A DNA stretch of 64,000 nucleotides from Tigriopus japonicus (GCA_010645155.1 JAAGOF010000104.1:1941905-2005904); one strand, 5' to 3'; numbered from the stretch's first letter, positions 36,225 through 47,448 are shown. The notes: generated by a model from the sequence alone, not told the origin. A program made the numbers and translations.

Positions 36225-37882
36225 TAAATCTCAAAATGAGGGATTTTTTGAAGTGTTGGTCGCGGAATTTTTACTACTGCTACAAGAAATCCACCAAAAT
36301 TATATTGTTGACAAATCTGGACAACCAACCCTGAAATGTTAGTGATTACTTACTTTTGAAATTGCTTTGCTTACAAATATCTTTTCTAATGCTACTCTTA
36401 TCCAGGGCAGAAAAAATCTAACTAAAGTAAGTTGAAATGCTACCAAGGGCCAAAAGACTGCAAATTTTAGCCCCCAAAGTCTTGAATCATGTACGTAGAC
36501 CTTCAAAAACAAAGAAAAAACATGAATAAACCACAAGAAACATGATTTTATTTGCATTTTGTGCCATTTTTATTTGCATTTTGGTAGACATTTAGGGGAT
36601 GTTTTATTTGCATTGAATTCCCAGCCCTAATAATCAATCTCATTCTTGAGTAACTGTCTTTGAATATTTTAAATAAAGCTCAATTATTGAGCTTTACGAA
36701 ACGAAATGTTTTTTGCTCAAGAAAAACTAGTCATTGCGTCAAAAAGCATTTGTTCGTACATTTGTAGCAAGGAAACAATACCGGATAACTACATACATGC
36801 GTACTTCATTCTGTTGTAACTTTAGTTTCTTTGGCTTGCTTTTCCACTTTCAGTATGTTGAGCAAACACTTATCAATGCCTGCAAAAGGTAATCAAAATC
36901 GATGATTAATGATGGATTCATAATGTGTATAGAAAATGAGCGTATGTTACTCAAAGTAGAGAAAAATATGTTTCCTGATATCAACCTTGTGAACGTCAAA
37001 CAACTCATTGTTCTCATTAAAAGCAAACATGAATGCATAATCGTAGTTAGGAAATGAAGGCAAACCTTCAAATTACATTGAAAATACTGAAGTGTTTACG
37101 TCGGTAGCACAATAGAAGTCCAAAACTAATAATTTTCTCGTCTAATGACTTCTTAAGTTGTTTTTTGGACTTAGAGAATAAGAAAATATTGAAACCTTTT
37201 GTAACAATGGTTACCAATGTAGTGGTTGGAAAGTGTATTATACAGTTTCTGTAATTAATTAATTAATTAATCTGTAATTAATAATTAATTGATGCAACCG
37301 TTTAATCCAAATCCTGGACGTTTAAGGTTGTTTCAATGCTTCAATATCGTTAGTTTTGATCGTCTTATACATATGAATGAGATCTTATGGTGAAAATTGA
37401 TATTCTTGGTTCAGTTGTTGAGGGGATTTGGAAGAATAGTTGAAGCAAAGTGAAAGCATGCGGATGTTACATGCACTAATTCAAATGCCTCGAGTATATC
37501 AAAGGTTGGTGTAAAGAGCCATCCTCGTGTATAGTATTAGTGCTGTCTAATTGACTGCCTTGTTTTCTACTGAAACTGCTCAGAAGTTGTATCAAAAAGA
37601 GCAAATGACTGCCAAAGAATACCTTTAAAAAATTCCAATGCAAAAGGAAGATCGGTAACGAAATGAAACAGCACGCAGCAAGGGCAATTCAGCGTTAGCG
37701 ACTTGCCCAAACTTGCCCAAATCGCTTGTGTTTGTGCAATGATTTCACGTTTACACGTACATGGAAAGTCAAACAGTATCTTGCTTTCTTTTACCTGTAC
37801 TGGACTTCTTGGCCATGACATTCTGGAAATTTCAGTGAATTGGTATTCTTCCTTTCATGATAAGGATACCTTTCTTCTATCT
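36225..37882. other. intergenic, no assigned gene
   Basis: Contains an AATTAATTAATTAAT tract at 37255-37271 and a TTTGCATTTT-rich patch (36545-36620) like MITE interiors elsewhere. A 35-bp exon-like segment (36854-36888, acceptor tttccactttcag, donor AAAAG|gtaatc) has no partner and is not called. Confidence 0.35.
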
Positions 37883-37890
37883 CTCATGAC

Positions 37891-38656
37891 TATGGCTGCA
37901 CAAATAAGCAAAAAATGTCAAAAAAGCATAAAAAAAAAAAATAACAAAATACCCAAAAAATGCATCAAGAAAATACAAAAAGAGCACACATTTGAATAAC
38001 ATTTGAACTTGATCTATTTTTCATCATACATTAAGATTCATAGCTCTTGGTTTTTCATAAAAATCATCAAATAAAAACTGGCTGTTGTAAATTTGATTAT
38101 TGTTAGTGTAGTAAAACTTTCCGTTTTGGGGTCTGAAACGCCTGCACTTGAAACAGATATTTTTTAACGCTTTCATTCTTTAACTGAAAAACAATTTGCA
38201 TTACATAAAATACAAATGTCACAGAGAAATCTAAAACCTTTCAAAAACAAGCAGTTTTATAACAATGGTGCTCAAAAAATCCTTCTCTTTCATACTTGCA
38301 ATGTATGCATCTTTCAAATATAGAAAATAAAAACTGCCCCTGGGTAGTGAACGGTTGTGATTTATCATGAAAACCTCAACTAAAAAATGATGTCAGCCAA
38401 GCCTTCCTAAGGGAAAAAGAAAAGAAAATTCTGAAAACTGTCAAAGTTTTTAAGAATTCGGGGAAATCACCAAATTTCAAAAAGAAGGCCAAAAATGCAA
38501 ATAAATAAGAAAAAAATGCCAGAAAATGCACCAGATATCGATAAGACACGATTAAAAAATAAATTTAAAAAAATGAAAATCAACTAAAGTAATGAGAAAA
38601 TTAAAAAACGGAAAGAGTTAATTAAAATGTATTTTCATGAAATGTGTGCAGCCCTG
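37891..38656. mobile_element. hAT-like MITE with 8-bp target duplication
   Basis: 766 bp flanked by an exact CTCATGAC repeat (37883-37890 and 38657-38664). Ends TATGGCTGCACAAATAAG and, inverted, CAGGGCTGCACACATTTC. The interior is A-rich, with AAATGCAAATAA-type words and no transposase frame. Confidence 0.85.
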
Positions 38657-38837
38657 CTCATGACCAAGAAAGTCATAGAATAAAAAAGAGTCTCATTTGC
38701 TTCAAATGATTACTTAGACTTCTCAGACAGTATCCAAAGTTAGACAAGGTCAATCAAAACATGTTTCATTGCCACTAACGTAAGTTGAAATTGGGTTTTG
38801 AGACTCGCTAGACATTTTCATGCCCAAGAAGTAAATA

Positions 38838-39596
38838 CAGGGTCGGACACTTAAAAGCGGGTAAGGAAAAATGTAAATTCTGGACCTTTAAATCAAAAAC
38901 TTTTGTTAAAAAAAGTCTCAATATACTATTGTTATATAATATTAACATTGTTTTCAAGCAATTTCTTTAAGTGGCCCCTTTTTTGACGGGGCCTTGAATT
39001 TAATTAGCGATAAAAGAAGAGATTTGCCGTCAATTTTTTCCTCATGAAGTTCTTTTTATCCAGTTATCCACCAAGTGGATTCAATTGAATGTTGAATTGA
39101 AAGGTCACGTGATTGAGTTTTGAAGAAAAAAGAGACTTGATCCTAAAATTGACCTTGCACCTGAAACCAAGCAAAGAAATCTTATCCGACATGAAGGAAG
39201 ATCTTGAGATCAAGTTGCCTTCTTTCTTCTCAAAGCCCAATCCCCAGGACTTTTAATAAAAATGTGTATATATTTGTCAAATACAATTGGGGATCAATGT
39301 TAAAGACAACAATAACAAAAATATGATTGCTGTTTATGCAATTTCCTGACTCCATGATGAGAAATTCATTAGGAATTCATTAGGATGGGGAATCCCTTCT
39401 TGATTTAATCGCTAATTGAAATCAAGACCCCGTCAAAAATAGAGCCCCCTTAGAAAAATTGCTTAAGAACAAAGTTTTAGATGATAATATCATGAGAACT
39501 ATTTGTTATGATGACTTTTTGATTCAGTTTGATTTAGAGCCCCTGATGGTCAAAGGTTTCCATTTTTCTCTGCCTGGTTTTAAGTGGCTAACCCTG
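38838..39596. mobile_element. 759-bp MITE-like element with long inverted repeats
   Basis: The left end CAGGGTCGGACACTTAAAAG pairs with the inverted right end CAGGGTTAGCCACTTAAAAC. The arms extend about 200 bp each; the inner blocks GACGGGGCCTTGAATTTAAT and AATTAGCGAT pair with complements at about 39410-39440. No transposase and no clear target duplication. Confidence 0.7.
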
Positions 39597-39732
39597 TGCA
39601 TATTTGTTTTGATGAATGACAGGTGCAGTTTCGATAGATATCTCTAGATACGACATAGTACCGTGTTTTGAAGGACAATTAGCAGCTGTAAACTAGAACA
39701 GGTTGTGTGGAAAATCGTTGGATTATGTAGTT

Positions 39733-39865
39733 GTCAGGGGCCCACAAATTAACAATCAAAGAGCTTTGGGCCTAAAAGCACAGTACTATGGATGTCTCAC
39801 AGGCCCTTTATTTTGGACTTTCCTCATGGCTCCTGGGCCCACCTGTAAACGACCCACTGTTGAAG
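39733..39865. repeat. degraded relative of the MITE at 26135-26358
   Basis: The segment CAGGGGCCCACAAATTAA...GATGTCTC...TTTTGGACTTTC...GGGCCCACC matches the reverse complement of about 26185-26285 with scattered changes and small indels. The termini are not conserved. Confidence 0.6.
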
Positions 39866-39869
39866 AGTA

Positions 39870-40860
39870 TTCCCTCAGTATGTCCAAAAACGAATGAAGT
39901 GTCACACAAGCTTCTTGCTTGGACACAACCAATCGTCAGCTGTGACTGAATGCTCTGAAAGAACAAGTGATTTGTCCCTCAAAATGAAACACTTGACGAG
40001 CTTAAGATGTCGTATCTATTCATATCTTTGGTTTGAACCATGCAACAATGGTGCCATTTAGGCACCAAGCAAATTTAAGTGTGAATAATCAACAACCATG
40101 GCCAGCAACTCCAATCCAGTAAAAAAATTACACATGGAACAATAAGTTTGAGAAAAGTTTTGACATGATAGATGAACGAAAAACTAAATATTTTTTGTGG
40201 TGATAGAAGGATTTTGTAGATTTCGGGCAAATGAACACAGAATTAATATTTAAAGCCCAAAAATTGTACCGGTACGGCAATGAAAAATGTTCAAAATTTT
40301 CGCGAATGAACCTAGAACTAGCAATAGCAAAAGTGTTTAACATGGTCTCTTCTTTTACTTTTCAGGAAGTCGATTTTTCCTTAAAATTATCAACTATATT
40401 TGCTTAGGTCAGATCTTTTCAATGTCGTCTTTGCGGCCAAATTTTTGAAATCGTTTTTTACAGGTATTAAAACATTCATTTCTTTTACAATTTACTCAAA
40501 AGAGAAAAATATCACCATGAATTTTGAAATGAAATGAAAAAGAACAGTTTTTCTCAGCAATCTCAATTCTACAAATATCAATTAGGAATGACTTAATGCG
40601 AGGGCTTGGAAGTGAATTCTTTTTTTTTTTAATGATTGTCATATAGGTTAAGGCTTATGTTTTGTTCTTTGCCACGTTCACTTTTGTCTTTTTATCTACG
40701 TCTATTGGGCGTTCCCATTCTTAGAAATGGCTAAACGAATCAATCAGAGCGACTTTCGGAATAACTTGCCACCCACATTTTGTCCAAGCTCAATAGACTC
40801 CACAATGTGTTGTTTATGAAACTGGAAGAAAGCAGGACACACATAAACTCCGATAGCCAG
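39870..40860. other. upstream region of DEG/ENaC copy 2
   Basis: AT-rich, with a T10 run near 40620. An in-frame stop (TAG at 40854-40856) lies just upstream of the copy 2 ATG. No TATA box at canonical spacing seen. Confidence 0.4.
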
Positions 40861-40865
40861 CAAAA

Positions 40866-43800
40866 ATGTCGCCTGATCTTTCCAAACCGCAATTCAATCA
40901 TTGGATCCAATGGTTGAAAAGGTGTCAATATTTCTCCATCTTGACCATTTCTGTGAGCCTTCTGACCTACGAGGTCTATCAATGCGTGAACAAATTCTAC
41001 CTCCATGAAACTGGAACAGCAGACAAGTATGTTCAATTGGCCAATACAGAGTTTCCTCAGATGTCTGTGTGTCCGTCAGTCTCTTATCGATTGGATCAAT
41101 TGAAAAAATTCGGTATCCCCACGCAGACTGCGTTTCAGTATGATGCACAATGGATCGCCAACAACAATCAGGTATCACCCAAACAATTGTATGACGAAGT
41201 CACAAGACCCATCGAGGATGTTGTGATCCAAGTGAACCTTTTTACTGAGGACGAGATCAATGGAGCTAACTCGTTTGTAATGGGACCCAACGACACTGTC
41301 TGTAATGAGGCGTTGTTCAAAGTTAAGGAGTATTATTACAATGGCAATTGTTTCGCTTTGACATTGCCAAGATGCCTTCAGAAATCAGGGATCTTGGAAG
41401 TAGGGTTTTATTTCAAAGAGAAGGTTGACGTTTTCATTCATCATCACGGTCAATTCATGAGCCCAAATTCGAGGTGAGGTTTTCTTCAACTTTAGATACT
41501 AGAGTGTCAAGACAACCAACTTTCTTCCACACATTTCCTAGGAAAACACTTTTCTAACATTCATGCCAAGTTCATTCTATTATTCATTTTTTGACGAAAA
41601 AAGCCCCTTAAACAGATACCAACCACTGATTGATAGATGCATTTGGTGGAAAAGACTAAAAAATACAGTCATGAAGAGCGCCATCTAGTGCTTTTGAGGT
41701 GGCAACAACTCGTCAAGTCCATGAAAAGCACATGTTTGCAAGTAACAACGATCTTACCTGTGTTTTGGACAAGTGAAGCCCCTCAAATGTTGATCAGGGA
41801 TTGCTAATAGACTTGTAAGTCAATTTCCATTTAAAATGCATCACTCTGGCCTGGGTTTCGTGATTGTTTTTTTTTTCTTTCCGGTTGGGGCCAACTTTCA
41901 CTATCATGTAAATTCTGAGGAATTAAGGCAAATTGATTTCCAAACCTAATATAAGTTGATCCAAAACCGGCATAAAAGTGTTTGTTTGTTAAGGAGTCAG
42001 TACATCCATCACTGATGGAGGGTGTTCCATGAAGGAATATGGCTCCTTGCCACTTTTGGGTTGCCAATGGTATATATTGGTAGTTGTTTGCAGGTTCAAA
42101 GCTTAATTTTGGCTCTAAAGAATTGAGTTTGAAGGGTGGCAGTCAGCTGTGATTGATCCCCAGCAATCCACATGACAAACCAATGCAGTACGCATGTTGC
42201 TTTGCCTCTGATAAAAGTGTGCTTATTTGTTAATTCCTCAATATCTTTTAAAACTGTTCTTCAAAATTATTCGTTCAAAGCATATATTTGTCTGGTGGAC
42301 ATGAAAATTTGTGATCATTTGTGTTATAGGCCATCTGTAAGCATTTTTAGACACGTTTGGATCACAGGTATTGCCCATTTACTACAATGGAGACAAGTAA
42401 GTTGGCCCCAACCGGAAAGGAAAAAAAAACATCACGAAACCTGGGCCAGAGTGATTCATTGGTGTGAAAAACTTGAATGAAAATGGAAAAAGGAATTTCA
42501 GCTAAGATCCGTACCAAGATTCAACTAAAAACGTACGCTGCTCCATTTGCAGTCCCTCCATCAACATTTGCGACGCTCCAATTTGTCCAAAAATAATGTA
42601 TGATTGCTGCCATTTTGCAAATACATTCAGCTCATGCAATGGGAGAGCTGTTGCCACCTAAAAAGCACTAGATGGCGGATTGTACACTCTTTTTACAGTG
42701 CACTACACCCTGACATGAATATTTTGTTGTACTTTTGAACTAACATACTTTTTATGTAGAAAAAGACTAAAATGACTTAATATCTAATCTACCCCCAACC
42801 TAGTCTCTCTATCCTTGGAAATAATGTTTGGTATGCCCTTGACTAAAATGAAAAGTGTGGGCGGCTCAGAGTTTGTCCATTCTTTCATTGTAGGTGCCTT
42901 TCTTTGCCCAAAAATGTTGATGAATGGTCGAGATTTTCTGACCTCTTAAACAATGGTGGTCAGCAATTTTTCAGTTCTTTTTGGTTGGAGGTGTTCCCAA
43001 ATCACCGTCCTTTCTCTAAGACCGAGTAAAATTTGACGCCCGCTAATCCTTGTTTTTAAAGTAGTTTAAAGCTAGGTAGAACCCTGCATGCTTAAAACAC
43101 CTGACATCGAAGTGACGCTTGCTGTTCCAGCAATGATTTTTCATTAATCTGGCTTTGAATTATATCCTAAACTGATCCAAAACGATTCTTGAAACTAGTG
43201 GGGGCACACTGGATGTATAATTGTGCCAAACGATTCACGCATTGCTATCATATTCAAGTTAAAAGTATGACTACGACACAACTTTCGTGCCAGAAGGAGA
43301 TCTAACTTAGTCCTTTAACTCCATGTAAAGTGTATTTACAATTTATAACTTTATTGTTGTATATTGTTTTGTATTTTGTATTTGTATATTGTTGATGAAT
43401 GTGTACCATTCTTTCCTGGCCAAGATTTCACTGAACTTCAACAGAAAAGAGCGTTTAAAGAGTACGTTCAATAATTTTCAACTTTAATCCGACATCAGTT
43501 TAAAGGAACTCCTACCTTTCTTTTCCCTTGACTTGACTAAGATGAATCCATTTATCGGCAAATTTCAAAAGTATGACTACAATTCCTTTCTAGGACTCGT
43601 GTTGGTGTGGATGTTGGAAATTATGTAAAAATAGCCTCCAACCACGAGGTGGTCCAATTGATGGATGACTTTGGAACATGTAATTATTCTGAAGAGGACT
43701 ATGACACTTGTATTTACAACACTTTAAAAGAGATCATGCTTGAGGAATTCGGTTGTACGGTTCCTTGGTTGCCAGACAGATCAATATTTGCATAAATGAA

Positions 43801-44214
43801 TCCGATAGAAAGGCCGTCTTCAAGATGTACCAAAACAATCGTCGGAACCAGATGAACATTTGCCCCAAGAGTTGCTTATTTACCAACTTGTATTTTGGGC
43901 CCCCTGTCACGGGATTAAACAACGCAGAAGAGAAACATGTGGGCAAAATGATATTCTATTTCAAACAAGAAATCAAGACAACACGAGAGTATGTATTATA
44001 TTCTTGGCGTTCCATGGTGGCCGAAGTTGGCGGTTATATGGGACTCCTGCTAGGCATATCCATCTTCCAATTGACTAATATCAATAACATTTTCCTCAAT
44101 TGGCTAGCGAAAACATGGTTGACGGCAAACACTGTCCGGCCCAAGAACTTGGAGTACGAAAATGGCCATCAAATCACTAACGACAAGCACAATATTGCTG
44201 TACATCACATTTAA
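40866..44214 (+). pseudogene. DEG/ENaC channel subunit, copy 2, with a frameshift
   Basis: Join 40866..41473 and 43594..44214. The intron position and phase (AATTCGAG|gtgagg, cctttctag|G, phase 2) are the same as in copy 1, so the genes are tandem duplicates. Exon 1 (202 codons) has TM1 (CQYFSILTISVSLLTYEVY) and the same extracellular cysteine pattern, but its N-terminus is about 28 residues shorter. In exon 2 the frame is continuous through GCTVPWLPDR and breaks at about 43775-43785: one base is missing relative to copy 1, giving a stop at 43793-43795. The next frame resumes with NICINESDRK and continues through NICPKSC, GGYMGLLLGISIF (TM2, G-x-S filter GIS) to a stop at 44214. Everything else is intact, so this is a very young pseudogene, a null allele or a sequence error. 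Confidence 0.85.
41634..42705. mobile_element. large copy of the TAGAGCACTATA-end MITE family, in an intron
   Basis: About 1.07 kb with arms of about 250-300 bp. CGCCATCTAGTGCTTTT..GGTGGCAACA (41683) pairs with its complement at about 42635-42675. The inner block TTTCCGGTTGGGGCCAACTT (41878) pairs exactly at about 42401-42420. The right end TAGTGCACTGTAAAAA matches the family terminus. No convincing target duplication. It occupies half of the DEG/ENaC copy 2 intron (41474-43593). Confidence 0.75.
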
Positions 44215-44236
44215 TAGCGTCACTTTAAAACAGCCT

Positions 44237-44696
44237 TCAAGAAATTTGTAGTTTTGTTTTGATTTCACGGGCAAGAACATGTCCACATTTCCACGCCATT
44301 ATGGCTAAACTTCCGTAATAGACGAACATTAGATCACCTCCTTCACTCGTAATCTCAAAGCCAAAACTCTCTCCCACTACAACGTGCCAAGGAGTTCCAA
44401 GACGATCGTCCAAATGGTTTTTGATATGGTTCGAAATACCCAAATTGTCCCACGGAAGCAATTCACAGGCCGCCAAAATGATGTCCAATGCTTCGTCCTG
44501 AAAAATAAGAGTAAATCTATGATTGGAACTTGGCACTCTTCGTCGGAAAAGGGACATGTTCCATTACCGACGCATCCGTTCCAAGAGTGCAATGTTTGAC
44601 AATGGGGGCAACACGCGTTCGATTTAAAAATTGAGCATAACTCGTGTTGGGTGGAATCACCACGGGCTCGCCATTCACTTTGGGCATGGACTCCAT
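44237..44696 (-). CDS. dynein light chain, DYNLL/DNAL4-like (two exons)
   Basis: Minus strand: exon 1 44696..44568, a 70-bp intron (gtaatg ... ttatttttcag), exon 2 44497..44237; phase 0, 129 aa. The conserved light-chain block is clear: ALDIILAACELL, then IKNHLDDRLGTPWHVVVG, ESFGFEIT and YYGSLAIMAWKCG, the dimerising fold that binds short linear motifs in dynein intermediate chains and other partners. Compared with canonical LC8 (about 89 aa) it has a 40-residue N-terminal extension and 13 extra C-terminal residues (HVLAREIKTKLQI), closer to the axonemal LC4 type. LC8 residues are moderately diverged, so an axonemal or specialised role is inferred. The stop lies 22 bp from that of DEG/ENaC copy 2 on the opposite strand. 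Confidence 0.85.
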
Positions 44697-44765
44697 TTTT
44701 CATCACCTTACTTCATGAAGGAAGATATAATTTGAAATGTTCGAGGAAAACGTGGATCAACTTAC

Positions 44766-45061
44766 CGTTCCACAACGAATGGATCACAGAGATTGCTCTT
44801 TGGTTCTGCAATAACGAGTGCCAGTCGAGCATTGTTTATCCTGCGCTCAGTAACCACAATTTTGCTGCCTCGGGAGTCGAGTTTCACATGACGAAGGTGG
44901 TCTTGGAGAATGGGAACATGATGGTTTTGTCCCCCCTTCGTACGTTTCCACTCTTTTTTATGAGGGAACGTCGCCTTGAGGATACATCTTCCTGCTGCTA
45001 ATTTATCAGAACTTGTTCTTATTCGAATCAACCCCTGACTGAGGTCTACTTGAGGTCGCAC
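44766..45061 (-). other. possible exon, unrecognised, upstream of the dynein light chain
   Basis: About 98 codons are open on the minus strand, ending exactly at a strong donor, GTGGAACG|gtaagttg (44766/44765). The peptide is basic and mixed (for example SSDKLAAGRCILKATF, RRINNARLALVIAE) and has no in-frame ATG, so it would be an internal exon or a 5' leader exon of the dynein light chain gene. A possible acceptor, tatcttccttcatgaag, lies about 14 bp upstream of the dynein ATG. No family recognised. Confidence 0.3.
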
Positions 45062-45064
45062 ACG

Positions 45065-45910
45065 AGAAATGAATCAGCAACCATGTTTCGTTCCATGGAA
45101 CAAGAGTCTAAAATACCATGCTCTCAGTGGACCATTACAAATGCTCCACACACCAAAACTGAGGAGAACAAGAACAAGAAGGAAAGAGAAGGAGGAGGTT
45201 CCTCGAAACCAGTTCTGAAGTCTTCACTTGATTGAACCCAGAGAGTTGAGCCAAAATCTTGGTGGAACATCCTTGTTCCTGGTCTTCTCTTGTTCGTGAA
45301 TGGTGTATGGGATGAATGTTTCACGAGAATAACAGGTTGAACGGCGACGAGAATACAAGTGTTCAAAGTGAAGGGCTGTTGCTCAATGACTTTCAGTTGT
45401 TCTTGGCGGCTTCAAAATTTATGACGGGGGCAAGGAAGAGAGAGTAAGCTCGAAAAGGAACCAAAATATGACCTTCATGGAACATGCATCGCTTCGAGGA
45501 ATTCTCGCCCCCAACATTGACACACTAAAGTGAAGATAAATACGATCACTAAGTGTGATCGACCATCGAGTGGAATTCAGTCGTGCACTTCAAAGCAAGT
45601 GGCCTGCAAAGCCTTCGAACTTTAGGATGAAGTATGGAGGCAGGTTGAAAAACACTTTGTAGCTCCCATTTCCTTACTGTTTGAAGAGGGCATTGTAAGG
45701 TTCTGGTCTCGTATGTTGATACATGATCAACTCCAGGCTCTTTTTTCCTTTGGGCTATCATGAAACTAGAGCCTTTATTTCCAGTAATTGCATTCTCCGG
45801 GGAATAAACCGACAAAGTTTTCCATCATCTCCCTAATGCTTCTTAGAATAAACAACCTTTTTGGGAAAGAAAAGTTTCCATTTTGTATCGGCTAGCCTTT
45901 GAAAAAGTAA
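45065..45910. other. gap between PHR gene 3' end and the dynein gene
   Basis: Short minus-strand frames (45124-45366, 45549-45815) have no splice or start support. One begins VYSPEN, reminiscent of the GVYSPQ of the neighbouring PHR exon, but homology stops there. Confidence 0.35.
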
Positions 45911-45916
45911 AAATAG

Positions 45917-47448
45917 TCACAATTTCCAAAATAATAGGTAAGGAAATTGACCCTCAAGAGCCGATGATCGCCAAGGAAGACCTCTCTCAGTCGAAGTAAA
46001 TGTAAAGCACGTTCCATGACGTTCCACGCAATCGTTGAAGGAACCACTTTGGCTCCAAATTGTTCCACTCGTGAAAGTGTTGTGCGAGGCCGAAATATTC
46101 AGAGCAACTTCCCACAAACAGTTGGCGTTTATCACAAAAGGGACCTAAAATGTCAAGTTCGAACACATTGTTGGTGTGGTTCCATCATGCATCGGGCACA
46201 ATGTTCTACGTTTAAGCCTTGAAGGCCTCTCTTGTTTCAGTACAAGTGATTTCTCAAGCACGTCAACTTGCTAATGGTCTAATGCACGAAGACTATTTCA
46301 GGTTACCAATTAAGCCAGATTCATCGACTACTCCACCTTGTTCTTGTGAAAGTACCTTGGCAAAAATGCTTATGGCCTTCTTGGAACCATCTTCAAATTC
46401 GGAACTCAACTTGGTTTCCACATCCAAAGGCCTCAATGGATCCACAAACGGCCTTGCATCCACGGAGATGATCTTCTCTGCACCTCCTTGGGGTGAATAT
46501 ACGCCAATTCCAGTGAGAAGGATCGATCGATTGGTTTGAACCAATATTGAATCCCACGTGCGATTACGATGTTCCAATAACAAGGCTGTTTCAGCTCCAG
46601 TTCCTTGGGTTTTGCATCTCCTATCCAGTTTCTGTTGGAAAAGGATCGATTTTAGAGCTTCCACCACAGAAAATAGGGGAGTTGACCCTCAGAGACACAA
46701 CATCGGCCACGCCCACACTCCATAAACTCAAATTTAACATTATCCATGTCAATAGTTGTTGGGCCTTGATTTCCATGACAAGTCCAAATTTCGGCTCCCA
46801 AAATTGTGACAGGCCAACCGGAAAAATGATTTTGAACATCAGTTGGTTGGATACTATGTTCCACGTCGTAAATCTGTCCCTCAACTAATTGGCATGGCTT
46901 TCCAAAGAAAACTGGGTACGTATTTGGCATGGGTTTTTGAGATCGAGCATAATCCCTGGCTTGTTCAGTGTTCCAGATGGATGTTTGGTCAATAAGGATG
47001 GAACCTGTGGCTCTTTCAAAAACCTTAACCACAGTGGTGGTCCGATCAAAGGTAATGTTGAGAGATTCATCTAACAGTTCCTCATCTGTTCCCCCATAAA
47101 CACCGACTCCAGTAAGAAGTATCGATTTGGGTATCACTCTTATGGAGAGAGTGTTTCGAATGTTCCGTTTGTGGAATAAGCCGTTATCCACGAATTTGAG
47201 CCTTTTCAACAACTGGAAACGAACACCTTCGAAAGTTCAAAACAGGGCCCTTTGGGTTGAACGCTATTCCTTCAAATAATACTTACCAAAGCTCGATTTC
47301 CCAAACGACCACTCATGATGTAAGATAGAACGATTCTTCGCCAATTTGAAGAAGCATTCTGAGCTTGTTGAAGCCCTTCAGTATCGAGAGAATCCAATAT
47401 TTTCTCCCATATTTCACAAGGAAGATTGTCCCATATCGATCTGGACAT
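45917..47448 (-). CDS. F-box protein with alternative PHR-domain 3' ends
   Basis: Minus strand. Shared exon 1, 47448..47287 (54 aa), is an F-box: IWDNLPCEIWEKILDSLD, then NWRRI. Its donor TTG|gtaagt is phase 0. Form A: exon 47212..46652, giving 240 aa with a complete PHR domain (SILLTGVGVYGG, GKPCQLVEGQIYDVE, EGQLPYFLWWKL, stop). Form B: exons 46631..46356 and 46144..45917 (intron 211 bp, AAG|gtactt ... cattttag), giving 221 aa with a second PHR domain (SILLTGIGVYSP, VPFVINANCLWEVAL, EGQFPYLLFWKL, stop). The acceptor of B lies about 20 bp beyond the stop of A, and all junctions are phase 0, so the two 3' ends look mutually exclusive. PHR domains occur in BTBD and Highwire/PAM proteins; F-box plus PHR suggests an SCF ubiquitin-ligase substrate receptor. 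Alternative splicing is inferred. Confidence 0.8.

Noticed and set aside
34850..36888. Exon-like segments at 34851-34899 and 36854-36888 with good acceptor and donor
   Set aside because: Their phases do not connect to each other or to a called gene; isolated GT-AG pairs are expected by chance over this length.
45549..45815. Third PHR-domain copy
   Set aside because: Only a VYSPEN motif resembles the neighbouring PHR exon; the rest of the frame does not align and lacks the EGQxPY end.
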